This document shows, in pieces, positions 6,306 to 7,046 of a DNA stretch of 7,046 nt. Origin of the DNA: Methanobacteriota archaeon (GTDB lineage Archaea > Halobacteriota > Methanosarcinia > Methanosarcinales > Methanosarcinaceae); contig JAUPKV010000054.1 in assembly GCA_030837265.1 (NCBI GenBank), positions 1 to 7,046 of the forward strand. Reading direction: 5' to 3'. The notes under the pieces were generated by a model that searched no databases, was not told where the DNA came from, and worked only from the letters and a program-made list of their open reading frames with translations. Made by a program: the position numbers and the translations under genes. Positions within the stretch are counted from its first letter, which is position 1, and the number at the start of each line of letters is the position of its first letter.

Positions 6306-6332
6306 AAATAGCAATCTCCCTGCTATTTAAAT
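6306..6332 (+). promoter_or_regulatory. pylT: Candidate pylT promoter: TATA-like box overlapping an inverted repeat
   Basis: TATTTAAAT at 6324-6332 fits an archaeal TATA box and predicts a start near 6354, giving a leader of about 34 bases that would be trimmed from the tRNA. The box overlaps the right arm of an 8-bp inverted repeat, AAATAGCA (6306-6313) and TGCTATTT (6321-6328), which could be an operator over the TATA box or a short hairpin. A second AT-rich stretch at 6368-6380 is too close to the mature tRNA to serve as its TATA box. In Methanosarcina a promoter upstream of pylT is known to be needed for pylT and pylS expression. Confidence 0.35.
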
Positions 6333-6387
6333 TTCAGCCTGCTTCAAAAATTTCAGAAAAGTTTTGCTTATAATATATAATCTAGGA

Positions 6388-6459
6388 GGAAACCTGATCA
6401 TGTAGATCAAATGGACTCTAAATTCATTCAGCCGGGTTAGATTCCCGGGGTTTCCGCCA
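6388..6459 (+). tRNA. pylT: tRNA-Pyl, anticodon CUA (amber decoder)
   Basis: This is the tRNA that carries pyrrolysine to UAG. The cloverleaf is complete: acceptor GGAAACC 6388-6394 with GGTTTCC 6449-6455; a single base (6395) before the D arm; D stem GATC 6396-6399 with GATC 6405-6408 and a 5-base loop; a 6-bp anticodon stem 6410-6415 with 6423-6428; loop CTCTAAA with anticodon CTA at 6418-6420; a 3-base variable region CAG; T stem CCGGG with CCCGG around TTAGATT, lacking the usual TTC; discriminator G 6456; and encoded CCA 6457-6459. The small D loop, 6-bp anticodon stem and short variable region are the diagnostic tRNA-Pyl features. From memory of the M. mazei and M. barkeri genes, the 3' side of the anticodon stem differs (TTCATT here, TCCGTT there) and base 6409 is A rather than G. 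The stem keeps all six pairs, with one G-U (6414 with 6424). Confidence 0.97.
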
Positions 6460-6504
6460 TATTTCCGAGTCCCGAAATGGAACTAATTATCATTCATACG
6501 AACG

Positions 6505-6544
6505 TTTTATAGACATTGGAAAACATGTTCCAGGTCCTATAAAC
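6505..6544 (+). promoter_or_regulatory. TATA-like elements in the pylT-pylS spacer
   Basis: TTTTATAG (6505-6512), preceded by the purine-rich ACGAACG, looks like a BRE plus TATA box and would start transcription near 6533. CTATAAAC (6537-6544) is a second candidate. An 8-bp palindrome, AACATGTT, lies between them at 6522-6529. These could give pylS its own promoter in addition to read-through from pylT. The rest of the 220-bp spacer (6460-6679) shows no gene. Confidence 0.25.
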
Positions 6545-6679
6545 TGCTTCGATCAAGTAGAATCATTCTTTTTTCGGTACATCAGCAAATTGCGGATTTC
6601 CACCTGTTTAGTAAATAGGGATTCTAAAACACCATTTCTTGGAAAATATCCAGACTTTTAATTCACCAGAGGTGACACT

Positions 6680-7046
6680 ATGGAGAAAAAACCGTTAAAT
6701 GCTCTAATATCTGCAACTGGACTCTGGATGTCCAGAGCCGGGATGCTGCATAAAATAAGGCATAATGAAGTCTCAAGGAAGAAAATATACATCGAGATGG
6801 AGTGCGGAGACCAACTTTTAGTGAATAACTCAAGAAACAGCAGAACAGCCAGGGCTTTCAGGCATCACAAATATAGAAAAACCTGCAAACATTGTAGAGT
6901 TTCGGAGGAAGATATCACAAATTTCTACTCTGCAGTGAATGAGGATAAAAGTAGCGTGAGAATTAAATCAGTTTCTACTCCAAGGGTCAGAAAAGCCATA
7001 CCGAAATCTATCGCCAGAAACCCAAAATTGCTGGAAAATTCGTCCC
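6680..7046 (+). CDS. pylS: Pyrrolysyl-tRNA synthetase PylS, N-terminal part (runs off window)
   Basis: PylS charges tRNA-Pyl with pyrrolysine. The frame from ATG 6680 is open to the window end, giving 122 codons plus one base. GAGGTGA at 6669-6675, 4 bp upstream, sets the start. The N-terminus [19 protein letters not shown] is close to M. mazei and M. barkeri PylS. The visible part is the tRNA-binding N-terminal domain, which grips the T arm and variable loop of tRNA-Pyl. Candidate zinc ligands are kept: H24, H62/H63, C69 and C72 in the stretch [12 protein letters not shown]. From about residue 95 it enters the basic, variable linker. The catalytic C-terminal domain lies beyond the window. 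It diverges at scattered sites from the Methanosarcina versions I remember, which suggests a different species. Confidence 0.96.
   Translation, partial: MEKKPLNALISATGLWMSRAGMLHKIRHNEVSRKKIYIEMECGDQLLVNNSRNSRTARAFRHHKYRKTCKHCRVSEEDITNFYSAVNEDKSSVRIKSVSTPRVRKAIPKSIARNPKLLENSS

Noticed and set aside
6368..6380. TATA box for pylT
   Set aside because: At 8-20 bp before the mature tRNA, transcription would begin inside the tRNA; the element at 6324-6332 fits better.
6461..6478. Terminator hairpin right after pylT
   Set aside because: Only 5 bp of stem (6461-6465 with 6474-6478) and no T run follow; too weak to claim.

Overview
The window reads as chromosomal DNA of a methylotrophic methanogenic archaeon of the Methanosarcina type; the species cannot be fixed from sequence alone. 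The grounds are the gene content (methylamine methyltransferases and their corrinoid proteins), two long genes interrupted by single in-frame UAG codons at the positions known for pyrrolysine, a tRNA with a CUA anticodon and the tRNA-Pyl fold, and the N-terminus of pyrrolysyl-tRNA synthetase. Every gene supported here is on the + strand.

Layout. (1) 1-2649: the 3' part of mtbC (dimethylamine corrinoid protein), mttB (trimethylamine methyltransferase, amber at 1480-1482) and mttC (trimethylamine corrinoid protein), tightly spaced, each internal start with a good ribosome binding site. (2) 2650-3043: a 394-bp gap with a perfect 13-bp hairpin, a TATA-like box flanked by an 8-bp inverted repeat, and a possible 35-codon small ORF. 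(3) 3044-6010: mttP (10-TM permease, GTG start), a 98-aa winged-helix-like protein, a 49-aa single-TM protein, and mtbB (dimethylamine methyltransferase, amber at 5672-5674). (4) 6011-6387: non-coding, with a hairpin after mtbB, an A-rich tandem array of 29-bp units, a second large hairpin followed by T-rich sequence, and a probable pylT promoter. (5) 6388-6459: pylT, tRNA-Pyl with encoded CCA. (6) 6460-6679: a leader with TATA-like boxes. (7) 6680-7046: the first 122 codons of pylS, running off the window.

How it works together. MttB demethylates trimethylamine onto the cobalt of MttC, and MtbB demethylates dimethylamine onto MtbC. A methyl-corrinoid:CoM methyltransferase (MtbA, not in this window) then makes methyl-CoM for methanogenesis. 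MttP probably brings methylamines in. Both methyltransferases need pyrrolysine at their amber codon, and the tRNA and synthetase that decode it are encoded immediately downstream. The order mtbC-mttB-mttC-mttP-mtbB matches the operon described in M. barkeri. The known core is therefore methylamine methanogenesis plus genetic-code expansion. The less explained parts are the two small genes between mttP and mtbB, the small ORF and inverted repeats before mttP, and the phased A-rich tandem array between mtbB and pylT.
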